Source: Aurantiacibacter zhengii
GTDB taxonomy: Bacteria > Pseudomonadota > Alphaproteobacteria > Sphingomonadales > Sphingomonadaceae
Assembly (NCBI RefSeq): GCF_003584125.1
Contig: NZ_QXFL01000007.1
Location: forward strand, 62,001-126,000
Direction: 5' to 3'
DNA: 64,000 nt
Positions 33,031 to 41,941 of the stretch are shown piece by piece. The translations under genes and the position numbers were made by a program. Position 1 is the first letter of the stretch; each line of letters opens with the position of its first letter. The notes beneath the pieces are model-generated. The model was not told where the DNA came from. It did no database searches and saw only the letters and a program-made list of their open reading frames with translations.

Positions 33031-34014
33031 ATGGCAAAGGGCAACAAAGGGTTCAGCTCATTGCTAACCGACTCGCTCGACGAAGAGATCGAAGAGGGGG
33101 AGGCGGCCCCTGCGCGGAGCATTATGGCGAGCCGGAGTGAGGCGCTCAACCGACTGGCCTCGGGCAAGGTTGTGACCGATCGAACGGAATTCGTCGATCC
33201 CGGCCGCTGCAGGCCCTGGCGGCTGCACAACCGCGATCTCGATCATCTTACCGAAGAAAGCTGCCGTGACCTCATCGGCGCCTTTCTTTCTGCCAAGAAG
33301 CAGCGCATCCCAGCTATTGTGCGCCGGTTGCGTGATGATCCGGACCACGACTACGAGATCATCGCCGGGGTGCGCCGCTGGTGGACCGTGCAATGGTTGC
33401 GCGAGCACAACCACCCTGAGTTTGACTATTTGGTCACGGTCCAGCAGCTCACTGACGAAGAGGCTTTCCGGGTCTCCGATGTCGAGAACCGCTCGCGCAA
33501 GGACATCACCGATTGGGAGCGGGCGCACGAATATGAAGCTGCGCTGGAGGAGTTCTACGAGGGCTCGCTCACCCAGATGGCCGAGCACCTCAATATCTCA
33601 AAATCTTGGCTAAGCCGGATGCTCAATGTCGCGCGTCTCCCCAGCGAAATCGTTTCGGCCTTCTCCGACCGGCACGACATCACTGTCCGGATAGCGCGCG
33701 ATCTCAAGCCACTGGCAAATGATCAGCGCGCGCGAAAAGCAATGGAGGCCGAGGCGGTCGCCTTAGTCGCGGATAGGGAAGGGGGGGCGGAACCACTGAG
33801 CGGCCCCGAAATCGCCAAGCGCCTCCTCAAGGCCACGGTGGCTCCCGCCAAACCTGCGAGGAAAGAGAAGGCGGAGACGATCAAATCCAAAGAAGGTCGG
33901 CCAATGCTAACGGTGAACCGGCCTGCAAAGGGGGAGGGTGTGACGATAAAAGTGCTACCAGGTTCCGGAGCAGGCAAGGACGAGTTGATCTTGGCGATCG
34001 GGAAGGTTCTTTAG
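33031..34014 (+). CDS. parB: Partition protein ParB
   Basis: A 327 aa ParB. It contains the ParB/Srx-like N-terminal domain with EIIAGVRRWWTVQWLREHNH and VSDVENRSRKDITDWERAHE, and the helix-turn-helix LTQMAEHLNISKSWLSRMLN, which should read the parS palindromes next to it. The C-terminal part is Lys-rich then ends in a short dimerisation-like segment. TAAGGAG lies before the ATG. Its stop overlaps the stop of the convergent DUF1612-type gene by four bases. Confidence 0.92.
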   Translation: MAKGNKGFSSLLTDSLDEEIEEGEAAPARSIMASRSEALNRLASGKVVTDRTEFVDPGRCRPWRLHNRDLDHLTEESCRDLIGAFLSAKKQRIPAIVRRLRDDPDHDYEIIAGVRRWWTVQWLREHNHPEFDYLVTVQQLTDEEAFRVSDVENRSRKDITDWERAHEYEAALEEFYEGSLTQMAEHLNISKSWLSRMLNVARLPSEIVSAFSDRHDITVRIARDLKPLANDQRARKAMEAEAVALVADREGGAEPLSGPEIAKRLLKATVAPAKPARKEKAETIKSKEGRPMLTVNRPAKGEGVTIKVLPGSGAGKDELILAIGKVL

Positions 34015-35027
34015 CTAGGCCGGGAACTCTGGACGTTCTGCAGAAGCGTATCGATCTCTTCCATTTCCTTGTCGAAGTCCGCCAGCACCGTATCGAGCTC
34101 CTCGGTTCGTCGGGGAGGGGAGGGCGGTCGGCCGCGCGGGGGGGAGACCATACCCAGAGCGATCCCCATATCTGGCGTGACGTAAAGACGCCAGCTGTTC
34201 CGGCCCGAAACCTCAACGAGAAGGCGGTGTGCGGCAGCACGCGCAAGCAGCTTTCCCGCACCCGAGAGCGTAATCTCGAATGTGTCCGCAATCAGCCGCG
34301 CCGTCACCAGCGGCTGCGAAAGGACAAGTTTGCCCAGATCACGCAAGAGTCCCGGGCGGCTTTCCTCTGCAAGTACAGCAGCAAAGTTCAGGCGCCAGCC
34401 CTCAAGCCGATCGAGACGCTTCAGGCCGTCGGCGGCAGTGCTGCGCAACGCCTTCAGCAGCCGCTTGAGCTGGCGCTCTCGCGGGCCGTGCAGGGTCCGT
34501 AGCGAGAGGTCGCCTATGACGAGGCAAGGTAGAGCGCTTGCGACCACATTCATGCTGGCCAGCAGCTGGGGAAAGCAGAGCCACGGACGAGGCGAGGGGT
34601 CCTGGCGCGTCCAGATGTCGAGCAAGGTCAGCGCACGGATGAGGGGAGGGGCCTTGCTCCAGGTGTCCGGCGGGTCGAAGCTGAAGGGCAGGCCCTCGCG
34701 CCAGTGACGCACAGTCGCCCGATCAAAAGAATGCTTCCACTCACCAAATGCATCGAACGGTCGGCCCGCCGTGGCAACGGAGGGGCGCCCGGCTATCGGA
34801 ACTCCCGTTGCTTGAGAAAATACGTCGATTTCATCGATCTCGTATCGCTGCAGTTGCAGCGCCGTGCTATAGCCCTTCCAGACCGTCCGATTTCGCCATG
34901 GCTGAGCGACAGGACTGGCGGAAATCCGCGCATCCAGCCTGCCGATAGCTGCCATAGCTTCGCCGAACAGGCCCGCCACTCCGGCCGTCCAGGCGATCGA
35001 GGAGAGGGGAAGTGCCGGCCGGCTCAT
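34011..35027 (-). CDS. DUF1612 / helix-turn-helix protein of plasmid partition loci
   Basis: A 338 aa protein of the RHE_PE00001-like type found beside rep/par genes in rhizobia and sphingomonads: WRNRTVWKGYSTALQLQRYE, RHWREGLPFSFD and a C-terminal winged-helix region (FEITLSGAGKLLARAAAHRL). It is presumably a DNA-binding protein; target and role are unknown. I start it at MSRPALP; the open frame goes a further 13 codons. It is divergent from the recombinase gene with the 14-5-14 repeat between them. Confidence 0.78.
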   Translation of the reverse strand: MSRPALPLSSIAWTAGVAGLFGEAMAAIGRLDARISASPVAQPWRNRTVWKGYSTALQLQRYEIDEIDVFSQATGVPIAGRPSVATAGRPFDAFGEWKHSFDRATVRHWREGLPFSFDPPDTWSKAPPLIRALTLLDIWTRQDPSPRPWLCFPQLLASMNVVASALPCLVIGDLSLRTLHGPRERQLKRLLKALRSTAADGLKRLDRLEGWRLNFAAVLAEESRPGLLRDLGKLVLSQPLVTARLIADTFEITLSGAGKLLARAAAHRLLVEVSGRNSWRLYVTPDMGIALGMVSPPRGRPPSPPRRTEELDTVLADFDKEMEEIDTLLQNVQSSRPS

Positions 35028-35076
35028 GGCACGAAAGTAGACTGAAACGCACACGCGAGTCCACAATGCAGAATGA

Positions 35077-35109
35077 CTAGTGTTGATAAGGCCTGCTTAT
35101 CAACACTAG
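35077..35109. promoter_or_regulatory. Perfect 14-5-14 inverted repeat (candidate recombination site or operator)
   Basis: CTAGTGTTGATAAG and CTTATCAACACTAG flank GCCTG. With 12-13 bp taken as arms, the centre is 7-9 bp, similar to tyrosine-recombinase core sites. It lies 34 bases before the recombinase start and about 50 bases from the divergent gene start. No T-run follows, so it is not a terminator. Confidence 0.6.
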
Positions 35110-35142
35110 ACAAGGGAGCTTAATCCACGCAAATCGCCAGAG

Positions 35143-36315
35143 ATGGCTTCCGAAATCGCTCCGAACAGGGTTCCAGCGCTAGTGTCGAACGGACTTGCCG
35201 ATCGCGAGAGCGAGCCCGTGATCGCGACGGTCGCCGCGCTCGCCGACGCTGGTACGGCAATCGATCCGGCCATGATCGACGCGGCGGCGCGCGCTTGGTC
35301 GGCCAATACAAAACGCGCGTTCCTGTCGGATCGTGCGTTCTGGAACGCATGGTGCCGGGTAAATGGAGTTCGGGCGCCGGAAGCGGACGCGCGACTGGTT
35401 ACGGATTGGGTGAGGGCGCTTGGTGGCTTGGAAACCGAGCGCCGGCTGCGCGCCCCGATCAAGAAACGCGCGCCCGCGACGATCGCGCGCTATCTCGTCC
35501 ATGTCGGGATGGCCTATAGGATGGCGGGGCTGACCGATCCGACCGCAGCACCGCTGGTAAAGCTCGAATTGAAGGCCATGCGCCGTGCGCGTGGCACCCG
35601 CCAGCGCCAGGCGAAGGGAATCCGCTACAAGGGCGATATCGCCGATCTCGACGGTCCGGCATTGGGCGTGTGCTTGGCACATCTTCTCAAATCCTGTCGG
35701 CGCGACTGGCTGGGCCTGCGCGATGCGGCGCTGCTGCGGGTCGCTTACGACACCGCCTGTCGACGTTCCGAGCTGGTGGCGATCGAGATCGATCATATCG
35801 AGGCGGGCGAGGGCGGGGCAGGGGTGCTGTTCATCCCCTCGAGCAAGACCGATGCCGAAGGGGAGGGGGCTTATGCCTATCTGTCCCTGGCGACGATGCA
35901 AGCGATCCGCGCCTGGAAAAAGGCGACAGATATCCGCTCGGGACCGCTGCTGCGAAGGGTGGAGTTGCATTTCGACGGGTCGGTCAGCCGGGTCGGCAAT
36001 CGTCCGCTGCATCCCAACAGCATCACGCTGATATACCGTAGGATGGTGCGCGCGGCGCATGCGAAAGGACTGCTGGGCGAAATGAGCGAACAACGGCTAG
36101 AGCGTTGGGTGAGCGACATCTCGAGCCATTCGATCAGGGTCGGGGTGGCTCAAGACAATTTTGCGGCGGGGGAGGGGCTGCCCGCGATCATGCAAGCCTA
36201 TCGCTGGCGCGATCCAGCAACGGTAATGCGCTATGGGGCTAGGCTCGCCGCGCAAAGCGGAGCCAGCGCGCGCCTCGCAAAGCGGTTCTCATCACATGAG
36301 TCGGGCGACCGTTAA
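35143..36315 (+). CDS. Tyrosine recombinase / site-specific integrase
   Basis: A 390 aa phage-integrase-family recombinase. The N-terminal SAM-like core-binding domain (about 40-130) precedes the catalytic domain with Arg 207 (ACRRSELVAIE), Lys 235 (SSKTDAEGEG), His 329 and Arg 332 (HSIRVG), Trp 355 in the H/W position and the nucleophile Tyr 364 (VMRYGARL). It should cut and rejoin DNA at a short inverted-repeat site; the 14-5-14 repeat upstream is the obvious candidate. A likely role is plasmid dimer resolution. The ribosome-binding site is weak, so an alternative start is possible. Confidence 0.88.
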   Translation: MASEIAPNRVPALVSNGLADRESEPVIATVAALADAGTAIDPAMIDAAARAWSANTKRAFLSDRAFWNAWCRVNGVRAPEADARLVTDWVRALGGLETERRLRAPIKKRAPATIARYLVHVGMAYRMAGLTDPTAAPLVKLELKAMRRARGTRQRQAKGIRYKGDIADLDGPALGVCLAHLLKSCRRDWLGLRDAALLRVAYDTACRRSELVAIEIDHIEAGEGGAGVLFIPSSKTDAEGEGAYAYLSLATMQAIRAWKKATDIRSGPLLRRVELHFDGSVSRVGNRPLHPNSITLIYRRMVRAAHAKGLLGEMSEQRLERWVSDISSHSIRVGVAQDNFAAGEGLPAIMQAYRWRDPATVMRYGARLAAQSGASARLAKRFSSHESGDR

Positions 36316-36945
36316 CGCTCGGCAAGGTGATTTCGTCGCCGCTTTTCGGGCGGCCATCAAACAAGAACGATGTCGGCTTTGCGCCCCATTTTGGCCATTC
36401 GGACAGTTACGACGTTTCGACAAAAGCTGCCGTTCGTTGAGATCGGCGCTGATGGTAGCTAGGCGCGCCAATTCCGGACCTTCGGTTGTTCTGCCCTTGA
36501 AAAATGCCATTAACTCAGCGAGGCATCGAAGGCCGCGGGCGCCCCCGAATGCTGGTCAATTGGGTCCATTCAAGCCAAGTCCCAAAGGGCACTTTGCAGA
36601 CATCCGAATTCGCTCCAGCCTCGGAGTCAGCTCCGAAATGATCAATGTTGGCGGAACTCCGGCGGTCAAGCGCAATTCAATCACCATGAGTGTGCTTGAG
36701 CGCGAAGGTGTCTGGCGGCGCGATCAGACGAACTATCTAGGATCATCTCCTAAAGGTGGTGCTGACGGCGTGGGCGATCTGAATAGCGTCGGTGCGAGCA
36801 TTCTTTCCGGTATGAAGCAGGGCATCGACAGCTCCTTCCTATCTCGCGTCTTCGCATTACCCATGAGAGATTTCAGTTATCGCATAGCGCATTATCGCGA
36901 GACTGAACTGCGGAGTGGCTCGATCGACTGCGCTCTTCGCTTACC
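36316..36945. other. Intergenic stretch, nothing supported
   Basis: About 630 bases between the recombinase and the transporter gene. An open frame runs through it but has no ribosome-binding site and does not look like protein. Base composition is lower in GC than both neighbours. It may be a junction between backbone and the second cargo block. Confidence 0.5.
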
Positions 36946-37695
36946 ATGAATGGCGGCGAGATCGGCCTTGGGACCATCCTGCTACTGTCGCTGCTTCCGG
37001 TGGCGGGAAATCTGATTGGCGTAGCACTTGCCGAATGGAAGAAGCCCCCAGACTGGTTAACGGGCGGCGCATTGCATGCAGCCGCCGGGATAGGCACCGC
37101 GGTTGCAACCGTTGAACTGATCCCGCGTGGGCAGGAACGGATCGAGATATGGATGCTTGCCGCAGCGATACTCGCCGGTGGGATCGTCGCCATCGGCCTC
37201 GCCCGACTGACGCGCTACGCGAAAGCCAAACTCGCCAACAAACCCGTGCGCGCGACGACGTGGGGCGCTTTTGCCGCAGTGGGCATCGATCTGCTGAGTG
37301 ATGGTCTGATGACAGGTAGCGGCGGAGCCGTATCGGCCAATCTGGGGCTGCTGCTGGCCCTGTCGCAGGTGCTGGGGAACCTGCCGGGCGGTTTCGCGGT
37401 GGCAGCCGGTTTTCGCTCAGCCAACGTTGATCGCGGCGAGCGGTTGCGGGCCATGGCTCTGTACCCTTTCTTGCCCGTTATTGGCGCCCTTATCGGGTTC
37501 TTACTGTTGAAAGATGCAGGTGACATGCTGATAGGCGTCACCCTGGCGGTTTTCGGCGGTCTGCTGCTTACAGCGACTGTCGAGGACATCGTGCCCGAAG
37601 CCGACGAGCGGGGGGCTCCGCGGCGTATTTCCAGCCCATCCTTCGCAGCGGGATTTGCCCTGCTACTGCTGATGTCGGCCTATCTAGGAGGATAA
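36946..37695 (+). CDS. ZIP-family metal transporter-like membrane protein
   Basis: A 249 aa membrane protein with about eight hydrophobic segments. It follows the layout of bacterial ZIP transporters: first helices with LLLSLLPVAGNLIGVALA, a loop, then FAAVGIDLLSDGLMTGSGGA and ATVEDIVPEADERG in places of the ZIP metal-site helices. Typical ZIP helix IV has HNxPEG; here Asp/Ser residues replace the His, so substrate may differ. It is followed two bases later by the exoD-like gene, so the two are one transcript. Confidence 0.72.
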   Translation: MNGGEIGLGTILLLSLLPVAGNLIGVALAEWKKPPDWLTGGALHAAAGIGTAVATVELIPRGQERIEIWMLAAAILAGGIVAIGLARLTRYAKAKLANKPVRATTWGAFAAVGIDLLSDGLMTGSGGAVSANLGLLLALSQVLGNLPGGFAVAAGFRSANVDRGERLRAMALYPFLPVIGALIGFLLLKDAGDMLIGVTLAVFGGLLLTATVEDIVPEADERGAPRRISSPSFAAGFALLLLMSAYLGG

Positions 37696-37696
37696 T

Positions 37697-38362
37697 GTGA
37701 ACGAGGAGAAAGTCGATGCTGCACTCGGGAGTGCTTCCGAGGAAGTGCATTCGGTCTGCGATATCCTCAATCGCTTGCGCGAGACCGCAGACGAGCATGA
37801 CAGGGTAACCGTTGGCCATGTGCTCGATGCAATCGGTGATCGGTCTTACGGCCCCGCCCTGCTTATCCCTGCGCTTATTGAAGTAACTCCTGTTGGCGGA
37901 ATTCCCGGCGTACCGACCTTCCTTGCCCTGATCATCGCGCTGACTGCCGCGCAGTTGCTGTTTGACAGGGATCATCTCTGGTTACCCGGTTTCATTCAGA
38001 AGCGATCGGTGTCCGGAGCGAAACTACACAAGTCTGTGGATAAGCTGGACGGCATAGCGCACAAGCTCGACAAATGGTTTCACGGCCGGCTGCCGCGCTT
38101 CGTCAAACAACCATGGCCGCGTATCGCTGCCATCGCGATCATAATCTTGTGCTGCACGGTGCCACCACTCGAATTCCTGCCCTTCGCCAGCACAGCCCCG
38201 ATGCTGGCGATCGCCGCCTTCGGATTGGCCTTGCTGGTGCGCGACGGGTTGCTGATGCTCGTCGCGCTTGGCTTCAGCATCCTGTCGCTCGCGCTTGACG
38301 CTGATCTGCTTACCGCAGGCGGACTCTTCGGGGGCGAGGGCGGAGATAACTCGCAAAGCTGA
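37697..38362 (+). CDS. exoD: ExoD family membrane protein
   Basis: A 221 aa ExoD-type protein: DRVTVGHVLDAIGDRSYGPA, LLIPALIEVTPVGGIPGVPT and FLALIIALTAAQLLF in the first half, three more hydrophobic helices in the second. ExoD in Rhizobium affects exopolysaccharide production and nodule invasion; its biochemical role is not known. The GTG start lies directly after GGAGGATAAT from the preceding gene end. The C-terminal tail is Gly-rich. Confidence 0.85.
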   Translation: MNEEKVDAALGSASEEVHSVCDILNRLRETADEHDRVTVGHVLDAIGDRSYGPALLIPALIEVTPVGGIPGVPTFLALIIALTAAQLLFDRDHLWLPGFIQKRSVSGAKLHKSVDKLDGIAHKLDKWFHGRLPRFVKQPWPRIAAIAIIILCCTVPPLEFLPFASTAPMLAIAAFGLALLVRDGLLMLVALGFSILSLALDADLLTAGGLFGGEGGDNSQS

Positions 38363-38447
38363 TTGCGTGGTCGAACGTTGCAGGTTCGCGGGAACACCAC
38401 GCGGGGCTCGTTCGCTTTCTCTTTGCAGGAATTGAAGGAGCAAGCCC

Positions 38448-40418
38448 GTGAACAACCTCTCCGAAAGCCCGGCTATCGCGATGGTCGAGCGGCAACTGGC
38501 CGCTCGCGGTGTCGATGATGATGCGATCCTATCCGCTTTCCGCAAGGTGCCGAGAGAGGAATTCGTCCCGGAAGACCTGCGGGAATTCGCCTACGACGAT
38601 GCCCCCCTGCCGATCGGAGAGGGGCAAACGATCAGCCAGCCCTTCATCGTTGCCTGCATGATCGACGCTGCCGAGATTGCTTCGGGCCACCGCGTCCTGG
38701 AGGTCGGGGCAGGCTCCGGCTACGCCGCTGCGGTCATGTCATGCATCGCGGGCGAAGTGCACGCGGTGGAAAGGCACGAGAAACTGGCGCGAGAGGCCGC
38801 GTCTCGTATTGGGCGCCTTGGTTACGACAACTGCACGATCATCGCAGGCGACGGGATGGCGGGGCTGCCGGCTGAAGCGCCCTTCGATGCGATCCTGGTC
38901 GCTGCCCGCATCGGGCAAGTACCCGACGCGCTGAAACATCAGTTGAAGGTGGGCGGCAGGCTGATCGTTCCCGTTGGCGGCGATGATATCCAGCAATTGC
39001 GTTGCATTACCCGCATTGCGCAAGACGGTTGGGAAAGTCACGATATCACGCCTGTTCGTTTCGTCCCCTTGCTGGAAGGCGTGGTGCCGGAGGACGGGGC
39101 GCGCGCATCGTCGGATCACCGCCCGGCGCGTGACATGTCCACCCCCGAACTGATCGCGGCGAATTGCACACCCTTGCCGGATATCGACGATCCGCAGTTT
39201 GCCGCCGCGTTCGATAAATTCGCCGACAAGCGCATCGTCATGCTGGGCGAATGCAGCCATGGCACGCATGATTTCTATGCGGCGCGTGCGGCCATAACCC
39301 GGCATCTGGTAGACAATCACGGTTTCAACATTGTCGCGGTTGAAGGCGACTGGCCCGATGCCGCTGCCTATAACAAGTTCATTCGTGGCGAAGAACTGCG
39401 GCAAGATCAGGAAAGTCCCTTCCAGCGATTTCCCGGCTGGATGTGGCGCAACACCGTTATGCCCGGAATCCTGAGGGCATTGCGGGAAATCAATGCAGGT
39501 CGCGACGAGGACGCGATGGTCGGTTTCTACGGGCTCGACATCTACAATATGGCAAGCTCGATAGAGGCGGTTCTCGCTTATCTCGACGAGCATGATCCTG
39601 ACTCCGCTGTCGTCGCTCGCGAACGTTATGGCTGCCTCACACCCTGGCAGGCGGATCCTGCTACCTATGGCCGCGTTTCGCTCAGTAAAGGTTATGCCGA
39701 ATGTGAAGAGGACGTGGTGAAACAGTGCAACGAGATGCTGCGCCGTTCGCTGGCGGACAATTCAGGTGCATTCTCCGCGGCGATGAATGCGCGACTGGTC
39801 GCGTCAGCCGAGAAATACTACCGCGTCATGTATTACGGTGGCAGCGAAAGCTGGAACCTGCGCGATAGCCACATGGCGGACACGCTCGGGCATCTGCTCG
39901 AAAATCGGGGAGAAAATGCGAAGGCCGTTGTATGGGCCCACAACAGCCATATCGGCGATGCCCGCGCCACCGATATGGGTGCGGTCCGCGGAGAGCATAA
40001 TATAGGCCAGTTGGCGCGCGAACGCTGGGGCGACGATGTCGCCCTGATTGGCTTCGGAACGCATGGTGGCACGGTCAGTGCTGCCAACGACTGGGATGGA
40101 GAGCGTGAGACCATGCGCGTCAACCCCTCGCGCCGGGACAGCTATGAACGGCTGTGTCACGACAGTGGTGTCGAGCGATTTTTACTCGACCTGACAGGCG
40201 AAGGAGAGCTTTCCAGACGATTGCTGGCCCCTCAACTGGAGCGCTTCATAGGTGTGATCTACCGACCGCAAACCGAACGCTGGAGCCACTACAGCGACGC
40301 GGCTCTGCCGCGCCAGTTCGACGCCTATTGCTGGTTCGATGAAACTCGCGCGCTGGAGCCGCTGGGCAAAGGTGAGCCACACCAGGGCGTTGCTGAAACC
40401 TTCCCGTTCGGCGTCTGA
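38448..40418 (+). CDS. Protein-L-isoaspartate methyltransferase fused to erythromycin esterase domain
   Basis: A 656 aa two-domain protein. Residues 1-215 are a PCMT enzyme (EGQTISQPFIVACMIDAAEI, VLEVGAGSGYAAAVMSCIAG) that would repair isoaspartyl residues. Residues 235-656 are an erythromycin-esterase-type domain (MLGECSHGTHDFYAARAAIT, VAVEGDWPDAAAYNKFIRGE, WAHNSHIGDARATDMG) with the conserved Glu and His residues. GTG start behind GAAGGAG. The esterase domain is widespread in proteins of unknown substrate, so macrolide resistance should not be assumed. The fusion suggests a joint stress or repair role. Confidence 0.86.
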   Translation: MNNLSESPAIAMVERQLAARGVDDDAILSAFRKVPREEFVPEDLREFAYDDAPLPIGEGQTISQPFIVACMIDAAEIASGHRVLEVGAGSGYAAAVMSCIAGEVHAVERHEKLAREAASRIGRLGYDNCTIIAGDGMAGLPAEAPFDAILVAARIGQVPDALKHQLKVGGRLIVPVGGDDIQQLRCITRIAQDGWESHDITPVRFVPLLEGVVPEDGARASSDHRPARDMSTPELIAANCTPLPDIDDPQFAAAFDKFADKRIVMLGECSHGTHDFYAARAAITRHLVDNHGFNIVAVEGDWPDAAAYNKFIRGEELRQDQESPFQRFPGWMWRNTVMPGILRALREINAGRDEDAMVGFYGLDIYNMASSIEAVLAYLDEHDPDSAVVARERYGCLTPWQADPATYGRVSLSKGYAECEEDVVKQCNEMLRRSLADNSGAFSAAMNARLVASAEKYYRVMYYGGSESWNLRDSHMADTLGHLLENRGENAKAVVWAHNSHIGDARATDMGAVRGEHNIGQLARERWGDDVALIGFGTHGGTVSAANDWDGERETMRVNPSRRDSYERLCHDSGVERFLLDLTGEGELSRRLLAPQLERFIGVIYRPQTERWSHYSDAALPRQFDAYCWFDETRALEPLGKGEPHQGVAETFPFGV

Positions 40419-40420
40419 CC

Positions 40421-41803
40421 TCAGGTCATATCCTCCGGCTTCACGACGCGGTCGAATGTCTCTGCATCGACCAGCTCGAGGTCCAGCGCTGCCTCGCGCA
40501 GGGTCGTGTTGAGGTCATGCGCGTGCTTCGCGATTTTCGCGGCATTGTCGTAACCGATTTCCGGTGCCAGAGCCGTTACCAGCATCAGCGACTGGTCCAC
40601 CAGTTCGGCAATCCGTTCGCGGTTTGGCTCCATGCCTTCGACACAGCGTTCGGCGAAGCTGTCCACTCCGGTCGAAAGGAGTTCGATCGAGCGGATGACG
40701 TTCGCGCCGATCATGGGCTTGAACACGTTAAGCTCGAACGCGCCCTGCATTCCCCCGATCGACACAGCGTGGTGATTGCCGAGGACTTGCGCGGCCACCA
40801 TCGTCAGCATTTCGCATTGGGTCGGGTTGACCTTGCCGGGCATGATGGAACTGCCCGGCTCATTCGCAGGTAGCGTCAGCTCACCCAAACCCGATCGCGG
40901 TCCGGAACCGAGCCAGCGAATATCGTTGCCGATCTTGGTGAGGGAGACCGACAGATTGCTGAGACCGGATGAAAGCCGCACCAGTGGATCGTTGGATGCC
41001 AGCGCCTCGAACTTGTTCGGTGCCGTGGTGAATTCATGACCCGATATCGCCGAAATCTCGTCAGCCATGGCCGATCCGAAACCATCGGGAGCGTTAAGGC
41101 CGGTGCCGACTGCGGTAGCCCCCTGCGCCAGTGGGCGAACACCTTTGCTGGCGAAGCGAATAGCCTCGGCATTGTCGCGTAACTGGGCGACATAGGCAGA
41201 GAATTCCTGCCCCAGGGTCACCGGTGTTGCATCCTGCAAATGCGTGCGCCCGATCTTCACGATATCGCACCAGGCTCGCGCCTTGGCGTCAAGTGCTCCG
41301 GTCAGCCGGTCGAGTGCCGGGAAGAAATCCGATTCCAGCATCACCGTCGCAGCAATATGCAGCGCCGTTGGGAAGGTATCGTTGCTGGACTGGCTCTTGT
41401 TGACGTGATCGTTGGGGTGAACAGGCTGGGTGCCACCGCGTTCGCCAGTCAGGATTTCGTTGGCTCTACCCGCGATCACCTCGTTGGCGTTCATGTTCGA
41501 TTGCGTACCGCTCCCGGTTTGCCAGATGACCAGGGGAAATTGGTCGTCATGCTTCCCGTCGATGACTTCCTGCGCCGCGCTTTCAATCGCGTCGGCTGTC
41601 GCAGGTTCAAGTCCATGCCGCCGATTGACCCGCGCAGCCGCCAGCTTGACGATGGCCAGACCGCGCACGATCAACAACGGCATCCGTTCCTTCTCGGCGA
41701 AGGGAAAGTTGGCGATGCTGCGCTGTGTCTGCGCGCCCCAGTAGGCATCGGCGGGCACCGCGATCTGGCCCAGGCTATCGCTTTCTGTTCGTGTCTGTTT
41801 CAT
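40421..41803 (-). CDS. fumC: Class II fumarate hydratase
   Basis: A 460 aa fumarase C, which interconverts fumarate and malate without an iron-sulfur cluster. Motifs are GSGTQSNMNANEVIAGRA, VHPNDHVNKSQSSNDTFPTA and the signature GSSIMPGKVNPTQCEM. Length is full. The start is the ATG four codons inside the longest frame. FumC is oxygen-stable, so a plasmid copy may support respiration under oxidative stress. It converges on the PCMT fusion gene with two bases between stops. Confidence 0.93.
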   Translation of the reverse strand: MKQTRTESDSLGQIAVPADAYWGAQTQRSIANFPFAEKERMPLLIVRGLAIVKLAAARVNRRHGLEPATADAIESAAQEVIDGKHDDQFPLVIWQTGSGTQSNMNANEVIAGRANEILTGERGGTQPVHPNDHVNKSQSSNDTFPTALHIAATVMLESDFFPALDRLTGALDAKARAWCDIVKIGRTHLQDATPVTLGQEFSAYVAQLRDNAEAIRFASKGVRPLAQGATAVGTGLNAPDGFGSAMADEISAISGHEFTTAPNKFEALASNDPLVRLSSGLSNLSVSLTKIGNDIRWLGSGPRSGLGELTLPANEPGSSIMPGKVNPTQCEMLTMVAAQVLGNHHAVSIGGMQGAFELNVFKPMIGANVIRSIELLSTGVDSFAERCVEGMEPNRERIAELVDQSLMLVTALAPEIGYDNAAKIAKHAHDLNTTLREAALDLELVDAETFDRVVKPEDMT

Positions 41804-41941
41804 AGTCTGATCCAACGCCTGACTTACTCATCGGGATCCATTATTTGCCAATAGAGGCTTCCGCCTGCGGAACCTGATTGGAAAAGTATCCGGAACGCGG
41901 TCGGGTCCGTCAGGTTTGTATAAGCGAAAGGGAGGCAATCC

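Noticed and set aside
36233-36949. 238-codon frame bridging recombinase and transporter genes
   Set aside because: No ribosome-binding site, first part is the recombinase in another frame, composition not protein-like.
38448-40418. Macrolide resistance gene
   Set aside because: The erythromycin-esterase-like domain is common in proteins of unknown substrate and is fused to PCMT here; resistance cannot be claimed from sequence.
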